NCBI GenBank assembly: GCA_029721435.1
Contig: CM056574.1
Coordinates: forward strand, 33,374,001-33,438,000
DNA from: Gymnothorax reevesii
Taxonomy: Eukaryota > Chordata > Actinopteri > Anguilliformes > Muraenidae
Length of the DNA: 64,000 nt
Direction: 5' to 3'
The stretch's first letter is position 1. The number at the start of each line of letters is the position of its first letter. Of the stretch, positions 11,978-24,200 are shown one piece after another. The position numbers were made by a program, and so were the translations under genes. The notes under the pieces are model-generated. The model made no database searches. It was not told where the DNA came from and saw only the letters and a list, made by a program, of their open reading frames with translations.

Positions 11978-12130
11978 ATCCCCCGCCTACACAAAGTGGG
12001 AGGGGGATATAGGTTTGACCTCCGTCCGTCCCTCTAAGAGAAAGGGGACAACTTTTCTCAGAAACTATTACACATAGGACAACCAAATTAGGTGTATAGC
12101 TTCAGACCATAAAGGCCTTGATGGAGTTCA
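11978..12130 (+). repeat. CCCCCGCC-type short repeat, family C (partial)
   Basis: Begins ATCCCCCGCCTAC and continues with AGTGGGAGGGGGATATAGG, CCGTCCGTCC and CTCAGAAACTATTACACATA. The same order (C-rich start, CCGTCC run, then an 'ATCTCAGAAACT'-like phrase) is seen in family A at 9293. The 3' end is unclear. Confidence 0.5.
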
Positions 12131-12518
12131 AAAATAAGAAGCACACGATTGGCAGGGTATTTTGTAGACCGTGTCGACTTGTTGATTTTGTGAATGTGAA
12201 TTTGAGAGAGACAGCAGCAGCAGATGTATACAGCAGATAAAGTATGTATGTATGTTCCTGAATCGTAATGAATCAATTGAGGTATTGTTCCAGTTGTTCT
12301 AATCGGGGACGTGACGTCACTTTCGTGAGCACATAGCAGTTCCAATATAGTGAGGGTGAAAGAACGAACGTCAAAGTTTCCTTCCCCCCCATGTTTCTTC
12401 TTTGGGCATGTTATGGATAAAGAATCCACAGTTTTGAGTAAAACCACTTACCAGACATGTTTCAGTGAAGGAATTGCCATGTTTACATGAAACATTAGAC
12501 AATATTGGTGATGGTTGA

Positions 12519-12648
12519 ATATGGTTAAGTATGTCACCAAAAAAATTTAAATGAAGTTAATTTTAATGAATTTTGATCTATTGAAAGCTCTTGAAAAGGC
12601 CTTTTAGTTGACAAGATCATGAGAACCGGCCAAGAAATAAGAAATCTT
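12519..12648 (+). repeat. Dispersed repeat, copy 2 of 2
   Basis: Second copy of the 1-130 unit, in the same orientation and about 12.5 kb away, diverged by scattered substitutions and small gaps. The region after it to about 12914 is AT-rich with nothing recognised. Confidence 0.6.
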
Positions 12649-12914
12649 TGGATTATTTTATAGTGCCCCCAAATAGGGAATTGTTTGGTATTTATTTCAG
12701 TCACTGTGAATAAAAAAAAAAGTGTGTTGCGAAGTGAGCAATTTAGGTCAATTTTACCTTAAATATGGTAAACAGTCAAAAAAATTATATAATTAATGTT
12801 TAAAGAAATAACATAAAATACAAGAATTCAGGAAAGAAAGCATGAACAATTTTCATAAGTGACAGTTACAGCCTGACCGAGTGTTGCACTTTGTCACATA
12901 GCTAACATGATAAT

Positions 12915-13982
12915 CAGAGGTGTATAAAGTACTGGAAAAAATAACTCAGTAAAAGTAGCAGTACCATTACTGAAAGTTACTTTGGTAAAAGTTGAAGTCA
13001 CCCATAAGAAAATTACTAGATTAAAAGTCTTAAAATAGCTCACATTAAATGTACTTAGGTGCCAAAAGTATTTTGTGAAAGAATATACTTAAGTATCAAA
13101 AGTGCGAGTATAATTCAAAGTAATTTTCATCGTACGCTCAGAAAGAAGCAAAGCAACCACTCTTTGTTCCCTCCTTGCGCTCTTTAATCAATTTTCAGGT
13201 TGAATGAAAAACACAGTATTCAAGAACAAACAGGCAGTCTCTCCTATGTATACACTTCATCTTCTTCGAGTTTACAGGCGGTTATAAAAACCACTATAAT
13301 TGACTATAATTAATAGTAGAATTACATAGCATGAATACCATTTAGAATTTTTGCTTAAGAAAACGGATTTTCTTAACTACTAATTGGGATACCATTTGCT
13401 CACTGTAGCTGCAGTGGTTGCTGCAAAGGACAACAATTATTTCTGTAACAAGAGATAATTTTTTTGAACTGCTGGATAGATACTATGGACTAGTATATTG
13501 AGCAGTTTGCACATCAGGCTTAGCTGAGGAGTTTTATTCAGGCAACTCCTGGAAAATATGGATTGGAGTGAACTTGTCCATATTCTAAACCGTTTTCGAC
13601 CTCAGCTTGCTTGTGAAAGTTCAATAACTGATCCGAGAGAAATATTGTAACTGCGCGCATAAATTTGCAGCTCCATGTCCGCTGGCGGACACATCTGAGC
13701 GAAGATACCCCGCCGAGCACCGTCGTTCTTCTCAAACACGCCAAATCCAGATAGTCCTTAAATGATGAATTACATTCATCTTTTAAATTGTAACGAGTAA
13801 AATAGCAGCCACTGTCAAAGTAACAAAGTGAAAGTTTTAAAAAGAATACTTTTTATCTTTTATATGTAGGCTAGTACATTACTAGTCCAGGTAACAAAAA
13901 AAAAAACTCAAGTAAAATATAAATCCTCAAACTATTTAAGTTCTGTAACAAAGTGCATGTACTTTGTTACTATGCACCTCTG
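12915..13982. mobile_element. hAT-type non-autonomous element with CAGAGGTG ends
   Basis: Ends are CAGAGGTGTA (12915) and CACCTCTG (13975-13982). The outer parts carry the AAAGTAC/AAGTAAAA-rich sequence of a hAT-like family abundant in fish. Flanks ATGATAAT (12907-12914) and ATGATGGT (13983-13990) are a diverged 8-bp target-site duplication (6 of 8 match), the hAT length. The middle matches the fragment at 6898-7305. A 68-residue minus-strand frame at 13538-13744 shows no known domain. Confidence 0.7.
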
Positions 13983-14068
13983 ATGATGGTGTATCCCAAG
14001 TCCCTTCATTGTACCTGTCTTCTCTCCTATCGGTTGCGAGATTCAATAGGAAGATTAAGGAAATAATC

Positions 14069-14341
14069 CTGGTACCGGCTACGAAATTCAAAAGGGAGAT
14101 GGAGGAATGTGACACATCGTACCAATCTATCGTGAAAGAATCTTAACAATGGTTGGAATGTGTTTTTAATTCCCCTATTCAACCTCGCAACCGATACTGT
14201 CCTCCATGCTTGTTAACTGTTGTATCGGTTGCAAGATTGAATAGGGAAATTAAAAACACATTCCGACCATTGTTATTTAACACTAGATTGGCATGAGGTG
14301 TTACATTCCTCTGTCTCTTTGGAATCTTGTAACCAGTACCA
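14069..14341. repeat. Foldback (long hairpin) sequence
   Basis: The arms are inverted copies. The inner arms are 14153-14196 (ending CTCGCAACCGATA) and 14223-14268 (starting TATCGGTTGC), with a 26-bp loop. The outer arms run GGTACCGGCTACGAA at 14069 against TTGTAACCAGTACC near 14327-14340. An extra direct copy of TCGGTTGCGAGATT lies at 14029. No flanking duplication was assigned. Confidence 0.6.
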
Positions 14342-14344
14342 GCA

Positions 14345-15100
14345 AAAACAAGCATGGAGGACTGAAACAAACCGAACCAATCTAGCGTGAAAGAAGATTA
14401 GCCTAACAATGTGCTCGTAATGCAACAAAATTGAATGGAACTTATTAAAAGACCTGGATGCTAGCTAAGGCAAGCACATCATATGCATCCGCTATATGAA
14501 TATTTAATCCACCTTTTGCTGTCCATTAGAAGAAAATACGCATTAATTCACTGGCGTCAAAAATTGCACATTGTGAACATCCTACATGTTTAAAATGTGT
14601 TTTAATTTAACAATACGTTTACCTGATTATTGCAGTCTATTTCTAGACTGGATTCAAGTACTGGTATTGTTACGTTGGCGTAGTGGAGAAGTAGCTAGCC
14701 TACTTCAATGAGGGGGTGTCCAATCCAGCTTGGTGCAATCTTTTAGACTTAATATTTTCTTAAATTTATTGTTTTCATTGGTGTCGGTTACAGTCGCTCT
14801 TATAGAAACAATCAAAGCGGCCACCACAACTGCTTCTGTTCAAGCGAACAAACTCATGAATTCTTCGGTATTCTTGAAAATACTGAAACATAATAGAGCC
14901 AGCGCCACCTCCACCATGTACGTAAATAGTCCATCGCATAAATGAGTGTGGAGCGTTCAATTCCCCTTTTTATTTTCCGTCTCTCAAATCCAAGATCCAT
15001 TAGCAGCAAAGTATTCAGTTTCTGTTGCAATGTCTCAAAGCCAAAATCCAGAGACCCATGTATTTATAATGCAAATACACAGACCAGTAAATACGAGTGA
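14345..15100. other. No gene recognised
   Basis: Unique-looking AT-rich sequence. Small open frames (14730-14945, 14946-15251) have no domain, and the second runs into the CCAATCG repeat. Presumed intron. Confidence 0.4.
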
Positions 15101-15104
15101 AGTC

Positions 15105-15370
15105 AACGCCTGGCCGGCCAACCAGCCAATCGTCAGCCAACCAATCATTGAAATTCTTCCCCACCAGCCAACCAATCGCTCAACAGCCAGCCAGCCAATC
15201 GTTGGCCAACCAATCGTTCAAGTGCTTCCAATCCGGCCGTCCAATCACTGAACTTCTTCCCCGCCGGCCAGCCAATCGCTGAACTTGATCACTCAAGCAG
15301 TCAGTCACTCACTCACTCAGCGACATTCGGATTTATTGGGGCCTGGCCACTGCTCGGCCCAGTACAAAAA
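15105..15370 (+). repeat. Dispersed repeat with CCAATCG sub-units, copy 2
   Basis: Partner of 3785-3988. This copy has more sub-units (at least six CCAATCR motifs between 15122 and 15290), so it has gained or kept internal tandem units. It ends CACTGCTCGGCCCAG. The sequence from 15371 to 15980 holds nothing recognised. Confidence 0.65.
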
Positions 15371-15984
15371 GGCATGTTTTGTGTTTGGTGAGGTTACTGG
15401 AGACCACTGATGTTCAGCTGCACTGATATTGATAAAATCATGCTAAACTCAACCAGAAAATCATTAGTTCATATCAAATTTCATGCCTCAAAACCTTGTG
15501 TTAAATATATGATTATTTTATGATCTGACATTGCACCATTTTGAGGGATCTTAGACTTGGGGAGCCACCTGGATAGCGGTCTAATTTTGCTCATAGCAAG
15601 TAGGTAATCTAGAATGCAATGTTCAAGATAAATTATACTTGTGGTCAAGGAGTTTATGATCCCAGAAATGTATAGATTTAAGCCCCAGCAGTTTCTCAAC
15701 TCTCAATATTATTTTTTTTGCAATTTCAGTGTTGAATTTTCATGAAGATGTTTTGTGTTTGCAGTCCCTTTTCTCTACCAAGAATCATGAAAATAAACAA
15801 AAATACAATGAGAGTCTAAATGCTTCACGTGTCTAGACTCAGTTCAGCCACTCCTTTCCTGTCTGTGAAGCAGCAATCTTGAAATATAAAATGTCAAAGA
15901 AAGGTAACCTCCCAAATAGCCAGATTTGGCCTCTGCTCAAAAGGGTTAATGGATTCAACTAAGTATCAGGAAGGTTTGGCTGGT

Positions 15985-16205
15985 TGCCTGTTGGACTTCA
16001 CAGCAAGACAATGACCCAAAGCACACCACAAAATCTCAACAACTAAATAAATGTTCTGTATTGGCCATCTGTCATCAGACCTCAATCCAATCAGAAACCT
16101 GCAGGCTGAACTGAGGGAAGCGGTTGATAAGCACATACCCAAGGCTACCTGGGTAGATACCAAAGGGATCTCCACAGAAGAAAAGTACAAAATCCAACCA
16201 AATCT
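15985..16205 (+). pseudogene. Tc1-like transposase C-terminal fragment
   Basis: Around 16003-16100 the plus strand reads QDNDPKHTTKSQQLNK, then HLSSDLNPIRN in another frame. These are the second Asp and the SPDLNPIE motif of Tc1/mariner DD34E transposases, with the Glu region altered. Frames are broken. A hAT MITE (16222) lies immediately downstream. Confidence 0.6.
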
Positions 16206-16221
16206 GGACCTTAACCTAGTC

Positions 16222-16777
16222 CAGGGGTCGTCAACCCTGGTCCTGGAGAGCCGCAGTGTCTGCTGGATTTTGACGTCACTCTGCACTTAATTGATGACTG
16301 AAAGCAGTTCATTACACCCTTAACTCATCTCACCTGGTGTCTTCGGTTTAAATAGGGTGGACAAAACCAAACTCAACACACCCTGTGCTGTTAGCAATAC
16401 TCCTGCACTAAGGGAATATTAAGCCAATCAATCAATTACCAGGAACTACCCACAAGACTCCTAGAGCCAATTAAACAGGCATGCAGGTTGTGACAGAAGT
16501 CCATGTGGAAACCAAGATTTGTCAATGTAGTTGGACATTTAGCATAGTTGTAATCCGGACAAAGTAGAGGTTCAAAGTAAAGATCAAAGTTTATAGGGCA
16601 GGGGTAGCAAGCCCTGGTCCTGGAGAGCCACAGGGTGTGTGAGTTTGGTTTTCTCCAGACACCAGGTGTGATCAGCTTAGCTTGTAATGAACTGCTTTCA
16701 TTGATCAATTAAGTGCAGAGTAACTTCAAAAACCAGCAGACACTGCGGCTCTCCAAGACCAGGGTTGACGACCGCTA
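16222..16777. mobile_element. hAT-like MITE with 8-bp target-site duplication
   Basis: A perfect 8-bp duplication ACCTAGTC flanks it (16214-16221 and 16778-16785). The ends are CAGGGGTCGTCAACCC and GGGTTGACGACCGCTA. Inside, CCCTGGTCCTGGAGAGCC occurs near both 16233 and 16612, and its inverse lies at the right end, so the 556-bp element is a composite of palindromic halves. It has no coding capacity. Confidence 0.85.
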
Positions 16778-17187
16778 ACCTAGTCAAATATAGTAGGAAA
16801 ACACTCCGTTACCCTTTACTGAGGTGGTTGCAACAAATACTAAATCAGGGTTGCCAAAAATTATGATAATTACTATAAACCATTAGTTTGGCGAATTTGA
16901 TTAAATATTCTCCCATGAGCCAAAACAATAAAACCAATTACAGATGCAGCAAATGTTGATGTCTCAAATGTCTCAAAACAACAACTCACATTTAGGTCTG
17001 CAGACAGTCAATAGACATTATGCGAACACTCGATTCTCGTACTCAATGAGTTGGATGTGGGAGAAATGGGAACTTTTTTATGGAGCTGTTTTGGAAGCAC
17101 AAGGGGAACCCTCACTACAGGTGGTTTAATCTTTTAGCTGATCTGTATATAAAAATATGCTTGTTATCAGTTACATTGGAACATTAA

Positions 17188-18684
17188 AGCTGCAGTTGGT
17201 AAGTCTAATAAAAGTAACTTTTGTCATTTTTGCTAAAACTGTCACGGTGTACAGACAGTATTACATAAAACTAGTACTCTGTGATTAAACAAGCACTAAT
17301 GCTGCGGGTATGTCTCGCCCCGGCTGCCCCCGAAAACCTTAACCAAAAACTTTAAAGTTTTTGTGGATGGACGCCGACGCCGATGCCGCGGACGGAAAAA
17401 GTGGCCCCTACGTCTCGCAAAAAGTCTCCTTTAAACCCACCTACTGCAATTTAAAAGAATCGTTCGGACCGACCAAAAAGAACCAATCAGAGCCAGGATG
17501 GTGCCTGACAGCTGTCAAACAGTGAACATGCACGCGCTGCGGACAGCCTTCTCCCCCTTCCCCCTCAGTTCATGCCAGTGCTCAGTCGAGCTCAAATCTC
17601 TGAGAGAGGGTTCAGGAGCTTAGAGAAACTAATGGCGCAACAACAGCCATCAGCGAGGAAAAAAATACCGATACCTCCGTTACCGACAACAGCACACATG
17701 GCTAAGACAAGTAAGAAGAGGAAGCCAGAAGAAAAAGAAGCAATTAAAAGAAAGAATTAAACAAAGCCCGGGATAAGACAAGAGAGAACATCAAAGTGGC
17801 TTTTCAGAGGTGGAGGGAACTCTGATCTGGAGAAAAACCGACGCAGAGTTAGCAGCTTTTCTGCTTGAAAGGTAAAACCCTGCTTTACTCGTTGGTTCAT
17901 TTTTGCTCCGCAATGGTCTGCAAACAAGCGATTTGGCGTCGCTCACATGCATAGCTGGTACTAACCCCAGCCCTAACCAGCATGAATTCATTTTCGCTCT
18001 GCAACTAAGCGAGTGAACGTCGCCTACAAGCACAGTCGCTGTTCGAATAGCCAGCATCTTGTAATTGTTTCAGTACTCCGTAGTGCATGTGATGTTATTG
18101 TGATGTTGCGATCGAGCTAACGTTAGCTTGTTTCTGATGCTAGGGTTAATGTTACTGCCGTCGTTTTATTAGAAAGTAGCAGAAGATATCTTTATGAAGT
18201 GACCTGGCAGTCTTATCAGTTTTGTTGTTGCTCTCATAAATATGTATAACGTTTCTGTGCTCTCACAGCTAAATGCTGTCATACATGGTTTACTGGCCAT
18301 TCATCAGGATTTTACGAGTTTCTGTACTCAAAAAAATGGGTAACTTACTGAAAAAAGTGTGTGTCGGGTTTTTACTGAATACATACTGCTGTAATTACTT
18401 TTCATGTCGACATGATTTATTTCTGCTCGTTTGGTGGCCAGCAATGTTGACCGTTCACAACAGTAATGTCTAGCCTCGTCAACTTGGCCGATAATGTGAA
18501 CTTGCAAAATCTCTCCAGTCGCATGCATACAGCTCGCGTGCCTTTGCGTGCACGGCAGCCTCCTCTAGGGGAGGGTCTTTAAGGGCAGGAGCGCAGTGGA
18601 GAGGGAGGGGGAGGGATCCGTGAGTTGCATTTTTTTCAAATTTTTATGCCAATTCCTCTCTCCTCAAAGTTACCAACTGCAGCT
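17188..18684. mobile_element. piggyBac-like element with TTAA target sites
   Basis: TTAA at 17184-17187 and 18685-18688 flank inverted ends AGCTGCAGTTGGTAA and TTACCAACTGCAGCT. The 1.5-kb interior carries a coding remnant (17572-17873). TTAA duplication is diagnostic of piggyBac-type and Kolobok-type transposition. No transposase core was seen, so the copy is non-autonomous and the superfamily is inferred. Confidence 0.75.
17572..17873 (+). pseudogene. Lysine-rich coding exon inside the TTAA element
   Basis: Starts MPVLSRAQISERGFRS, is rich in K/R (KKRKPEEKEAIKRKN), then in a shifted frame reads ARDKTRENIKVAFQRWREL and in a third frame DAELAAFLLER, followed directly by a GGTAAAA splice donor near 17869. 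I associate this FQRWREL...DAELAxFLLxR arrangement with an N-terminal module repeated in fish genomes, but its function is unknown to me. One stop and two frameshifts mark it as broken. Confidence 0.5.
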
Positions 18685-18689
18685 TTAAT

Positions 18690-20203
18690 AAACAAAACTT
18701 TTCGCATCTTCGAATTTTAAGTTTCTCTCTATAATGTTATTTACTCTTTATACTATTTCAAGCAAATACACATTTCCCATTACAGAGTACAGACAGGCTA
18801 TAAATATGTGTGTGGATGGATACTGCTGCGAAAATTAGCCTGCTACAATCGCAAGGAACGAGTTTGGGAGCGAGCTGGAGGAATTCGGATGGCTGTGGGG
18901 GATGGGACGGACTGTACCAAACTCCACTGAGCCAATATTGATCTTCCATTCAATACCGAATTTTCTGTCATACAGCAAAACAACAGCTGGCTCCCGGAAG
19001 GGAACGAGATTAATCTCTCGCTCAAATATGGCTCCGGTCCAACATCAATCAACAGTATCTGCCCAAGCCTCCCTCGCACATGTGCGTTCACGCTCCCATG
19101 CATTCTTAGCGACACACGCGTAGATGAACACACGCTGCTGCATGCATGCACACAACCACACAGAGATAAGTGCAAGCTGTACACAAATTCTGGCTATAAC
19201 TAAGCTAAACCACTGTAGGGAATTCAATTCAACCGATATCTACTAGCGTCATTTGGAATTATGCAAGTTTCAGTATGTACTCATTCCCCCAGCCCCACTT
19301 CATATTTACTTGGTTAACTTCTACTATTTAGAGAACTGAGAAAGAAAATCCTGCCAGTTAATGAATGTGAAGGCTGGAATACAGTCTCACCCGTACACAG
19401 AGTTCAGTCTCACTCCTCTCCACACACACTCCCTCTCACACCATCACACACACACGCACACACACACACACACACTAATCCCTTTCCTGTGTCACTTCAA
19501 ATGACTGAGTGCTTTGAAAGGATCAAAGACCTGCTGTAATAGTGGGTAGAAATCAATACGCAAGGCAGCCCAACAAGACTACCCACCATCACATCAAAGG
19601 GTCTCCCAAAGACAGACAGACACACACACACACACACACACACAATATCTACACATGCATTCCAATACGCAATCAAACAACCTATCCTCAAAGGCCAGAC
19701 GCAAGTGTATTTGGCTGACGCCTTTTTGAGCCAGGTCATTTACACTGGCAGGGAACCTTTTTGCCAGTTTTTGTTCGCTCTGCAAATCTGGGCGGTCTTC
19801 CCCTCAATCACGACGAAGCACAGAAACTCTAGCTCTCGTGCACTTTTCTAATTACCTTTTCGGAGGAACCTCGATGAAAAGATTACAGCAAACAAGGGTG
19901 ATTTAATGGAATTCTGGTGTATGGTACGGGAGGTAAAATTCTTGGTTTTTATTGTTTAATATGAGCCTTAGCCGGCCTCTTAGCTCGGGGTAATTGAAAG
20001 GGACTCATGCGGCTATGGTGTTTTCACACAGGATAAATGTGCTTAATTTTCCGTGGGCTTTGGGGCACTCTGTGTGCGGCCAACATAATAGGAGTGGCTC
20101 GTCTGCTGAAACACCTCATTTAGAGCAAAAATGCGACAGACCTGCAGCGAAGGCCAGTCTGGAGGATGGTGGTGCCAAAGGGGGACTCTGAGAATTAGGG
20201 TAC
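18690..20203. other. cfdp1 intron with CA microsatellites
   Basis: Contains CA runs at about 19441-19476 and 19619-19643. No exon for the missing cfdp1 C-terminus was recognised here on the minus strand (looked for the KLDWESFK-type BCNT core). Other reading frames follow the microsatellites or are short. Confidence 0.5.
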
Positions 20204-21113
20204 CTGGGTCCTGGGGCGAGGGGTCGACTCAGCGTGGGCTCCTTCTCCTGGTCTTCCTCCTTATCTTTCATCTTCAGGAAGTTCTTGGCCTCTTTGGAGT
20301 CTGACTCCACCTCTTTGGTCACTCTGTGAGAGGAACCAGGTCTGCGTTATTATGGACACATTAGCTGCTAGCATCAACTGTAACAGACATGAATGATGGC
20401 ACCAATAGCAAATTTATCGCGAATGGCTGTGCTTTGGATTATGGGCTATAATATAATGGGTTATAATGCCAGAAAGTAGTGCTCCGCCCCTTACTGGAAG
20501 TCAGAAGAGAAAGTCAGTGCACATGCAAATTAAGTCCAGGGTTTTAGAAATAATTATGAATGTGTCATTCAAATATTTTCATCTTCAGCCTTTAAAATAC
20601 GATTCGTCTGTTGTAATCTGCAACAAGACATTACCAAAAATACTTACCCAACCAAGAGAAAAAAAAAACTTTGCTATTTTGACACGAATCACCTGTGGCA
20701 CTGAACGTATAACATGCAGCGCATAATCTCAGTGTTGTGCCCATGCTACACTAAGGCTAATGAATCCCGTTAACTCCCTCACTGCTGACACTTCTCTAAC
20801 AGGATCTCCGGCTCCTTTCCTTGGTCGTGACCTTCCAACGAGGAATCCGACATGGGGGCGGAGCCAGAAATACCACCATTCATCTAGAACCTAAGAACGT
20901 CAGATTCAAGAATAGTTCAGGCTCGCAGAGAAGTTCTCCATTTCGGCAGTCTGAATGATGTCACTGGAGAGCAAATCAATGCCTCGAGTCCATTAGCGGT
21001 GCAGGCAACCCAGAATGGGTGTGGTCCCTGCAGACTAAACTGGCACAAGGCTGGGATAACGCAGATGATGTCACTGCTCTATACAGTACATGACCTCACT
21101 GCAGCGTGCACTC

Positions 21114-21205
<92 letters not shown>

Positions 21206-24200
21206 CTAGAGCTGAGTGAAATGTGCTGTATTGACTGTATCGAAACGATGGTCAACTGCACAGCAATCCTAAGCCGTTTAGTCATCGACTGATCAATGGG
21301 CCAATCGCTGTAAATATTTTTGATGTGACCCTTGAACTCATCAGCCCACAGGGAAGGGAAATAGTGAAAAAACACCCAGTACAGATATTTCCCAGAGAGA
21401 GGGACAGGCACGATCACGCACGTGTGCGCGTTTATGTGCGTGTGTGTGTGCGCGCGCACGTGTGTGTACCCGAGTGAGTGTACAGCATAATCTCAGAGCA
21501 TAATTACACTCCTTTTCCTGACCCCGCCCTTGATACTGGCCACGACTGACACACTATTAAAGCTTCTCCCCTCAGTATGGCTTTCAGAACAAGAACAGAA
21601 AGCTATTAACACAACACCACTCCGCCCCCAAACATCTCTCTTCAGCATACGAGACATCACCACCCTGTAATAACCACTGCCTCTGTTCTCTCCAACCCTG
21701 TCACCATCCCGCCCTCTCCCTGCATCCACCCCTCCCTCCCTCCCTCTCATCCATTTTTTAACATTTCTCTCCACCACACAGCCAGCCTTCACCTCTCTAC
21801 CCCCACCCACCCATCTCACCCCAGACTCTTGACAGACGTGTCCCCGATCGATAATGCAGAACATGTCAATACCTCAACAGTCCCTACGCAGTGCGCAAAA
21901 CATCTCAAAGGCCTCTTTCTTCACACAGACTGTTAATTATAACAAAAAGGGACACACACACACATAAACACACACACACTCAGCTTTCTTACTTTGTCTC
22001 TTCAGAGGAAATACACAATAGAACAGATATCCAAAGAGATTCACTAAATTATACGGGTGGGGGTCGGGGCTTAATAAGCGCTTGCAATTAAATTAAATGT
22101 CAAGAGGCTGTTTTTCACCAAAAATTGTATTGAAGTCAGAACTGCTCATGTCTTCATTGTAATGTGACCCCAGCCATTATTCATTTAACATCAAGCCAGG
22201 AAGCCTCAACAAAAAGGAAAGCGATTAATTAATGTAATCCCTAACCTGAGAATTTCTCTCTGTGACAAACTGGACAACGCTGAGGTAAATGCCGCAATTG
22301 TGAGAGCACAACAGGGCAAGTGTGATTGTGAGGTTGCAAAATATACCTGGCGTTCTTATCCGCTGCCGCAATAGCACGGACTTGCAGTGCCCTCTAGTGG
22401 AAGAAATAACAACCACGTACACTCTTAACACGGGTCAATGCTGGGTGAGCGCAGAAAGTTGACTAACCGAACTTCTTCTCCAGCGAAGTCGAAAACCTTT
22501 GTTATGGTGATCTTGGAGGGCTCTTTAGGTTTGGGCACCGGATCCTGGGGCTGGGACAGTGCATCAGTCCTTCTATCTGGGTCTGAATCCTGTACAGATG
22601 AGAGAAGCACAGCTTATTTATTACTTATTTGTTTTTTTATTCATTCATGCTTTATTGCCCTTCAGAACTTCTTTAAGCAATGCAAGGATCACTCAGCATT
22701 CCATCAGACCTATGCGCAATTCATAGCAATTAGCCTTACGTGCATGACGGACTGTCAGAGGAAACCGGAGGTAATCCATCTGAACACGTAGAGAGCACGC
22801 AAACTACGCACAAAAAGGCAACACAAGAAAGTGCTGCCACAACTTCTGAGGGGTCCATCAATTAAAGTGGTTACAACAAGTCATCTGGTAGCTAAACGTA
22901 GGCGTGATCTTAAAAACGCACGAGGTCAAATGAGGTTGGATCAACTTCCATACCAATACTGCCAACCATCTTCAGGCCTAAGGTGTATGCGCAAGTGTAA
23001 GGCTCACAAGGTATTTTCCTTTTTCTTGCTTTCTTTAACGCACTAGCAATTATTTTGCTACCAACAAGAAGTGTGTTTTTTTTTTAATGTTATTACACAA
23101 AATTTCTTTGTTATACCATTATACTATAATTATGACATCAAGAAAAGTACTTTTTAGCATTCGTGCCATTGAAAAGAAATGAATTTCATGTTACCCAAAA
23201 TACATTCAATAACTCAAATTGGTTTTCTTTTCTTAAGCGTTTAATTAAGTAGAGAAATTAATGTGTGTAGAATCTTAAAGGGACAGTTCACCCAAAAATG
23301 AAAATTCACTCATTACCTACTCACCCCAAGGCTAATCGAAGGGTCCGTGAATTACAGTGTTCGTCCTCAACACTTTTGGGGTTTCAAAGAAAAACAGCAT
23401 TGAAGACAAATCCAAATTAACTTAAGTCATTGGTGACCGTTCTTTAAAGCGTAAAAAACACATTTAAAAAACACACTGCTCGTGCAGTGTAATCAAAGTG
23501 ACCTAAAGCCCCGACATTCAAATTTGACTTGAAAAGATGCCTTTTTTTCACCATGTTTTTAGCCTAAATGTCCGAAGTAGCCTCTTCGCTAGTAGCCCTG
23601 TTTATTTACACAAAAGTAGCTGACCTCGCTACGGTGGCCAACGAGGGTAAATAAGCTCTTCAGTCCGAGAACACTAACATTCAAAACTGCAGAGCTCTTC
23701 TCAATGTTTAAGGCAGCTGCAGCATTATTTACCATAGTTGGCCACCGTAATGAGGTTTATATTAGCAAGTAGTACAACCCCAGTTCCGAAATAGTTGGGA
23801 CAAAGTGTAAATTGTGAATAAAATCAAAACACAATGACTTTCAAGTCTCACCAGCCAGTATTTTATTCACAATAGAACAGATAACATAGCAAATGTTGAA
23901 ACTGTGAAATTTTTACAATTTAATCCACAAAACGAATTCATTTCAAATTTGATGGCTGCAACAGGTCTCAAAAAAGTTGGGACAGGGGCCTGTTTAACAT
24001 GGTGTAGCATCCCCTTATCTTCTCAACACAGAGTGGAGGCATCTGAGACAAGTTTCTTGAGTTTAGCTATTGGAATTTGATCCCACTCTTATTTAATACA
24101 GGCCTCCAGCTGCTGGAGAGTTTTGAGTCTCCTTTGATGGACTTTTCGTTTAATTATGTGCCAAATGATCTCAATTGGTGAAAGATCAGGACTGCAGGCA

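Noticed and set aside
14946..15282. Repetitive peptide (ASQPIVGQPI-like units)
   Set aside because: Encoded by the CCAATCG sub-units of a dispersed repeat; the other copy does not keep the frame.
20999..21459. Overlapping plus- and minus-strand frames of 97 and 126 codons
   Set aside because: They are translations of the (CA)n array (poly-Thr-His and poly-Val-Cys) with random flanks.
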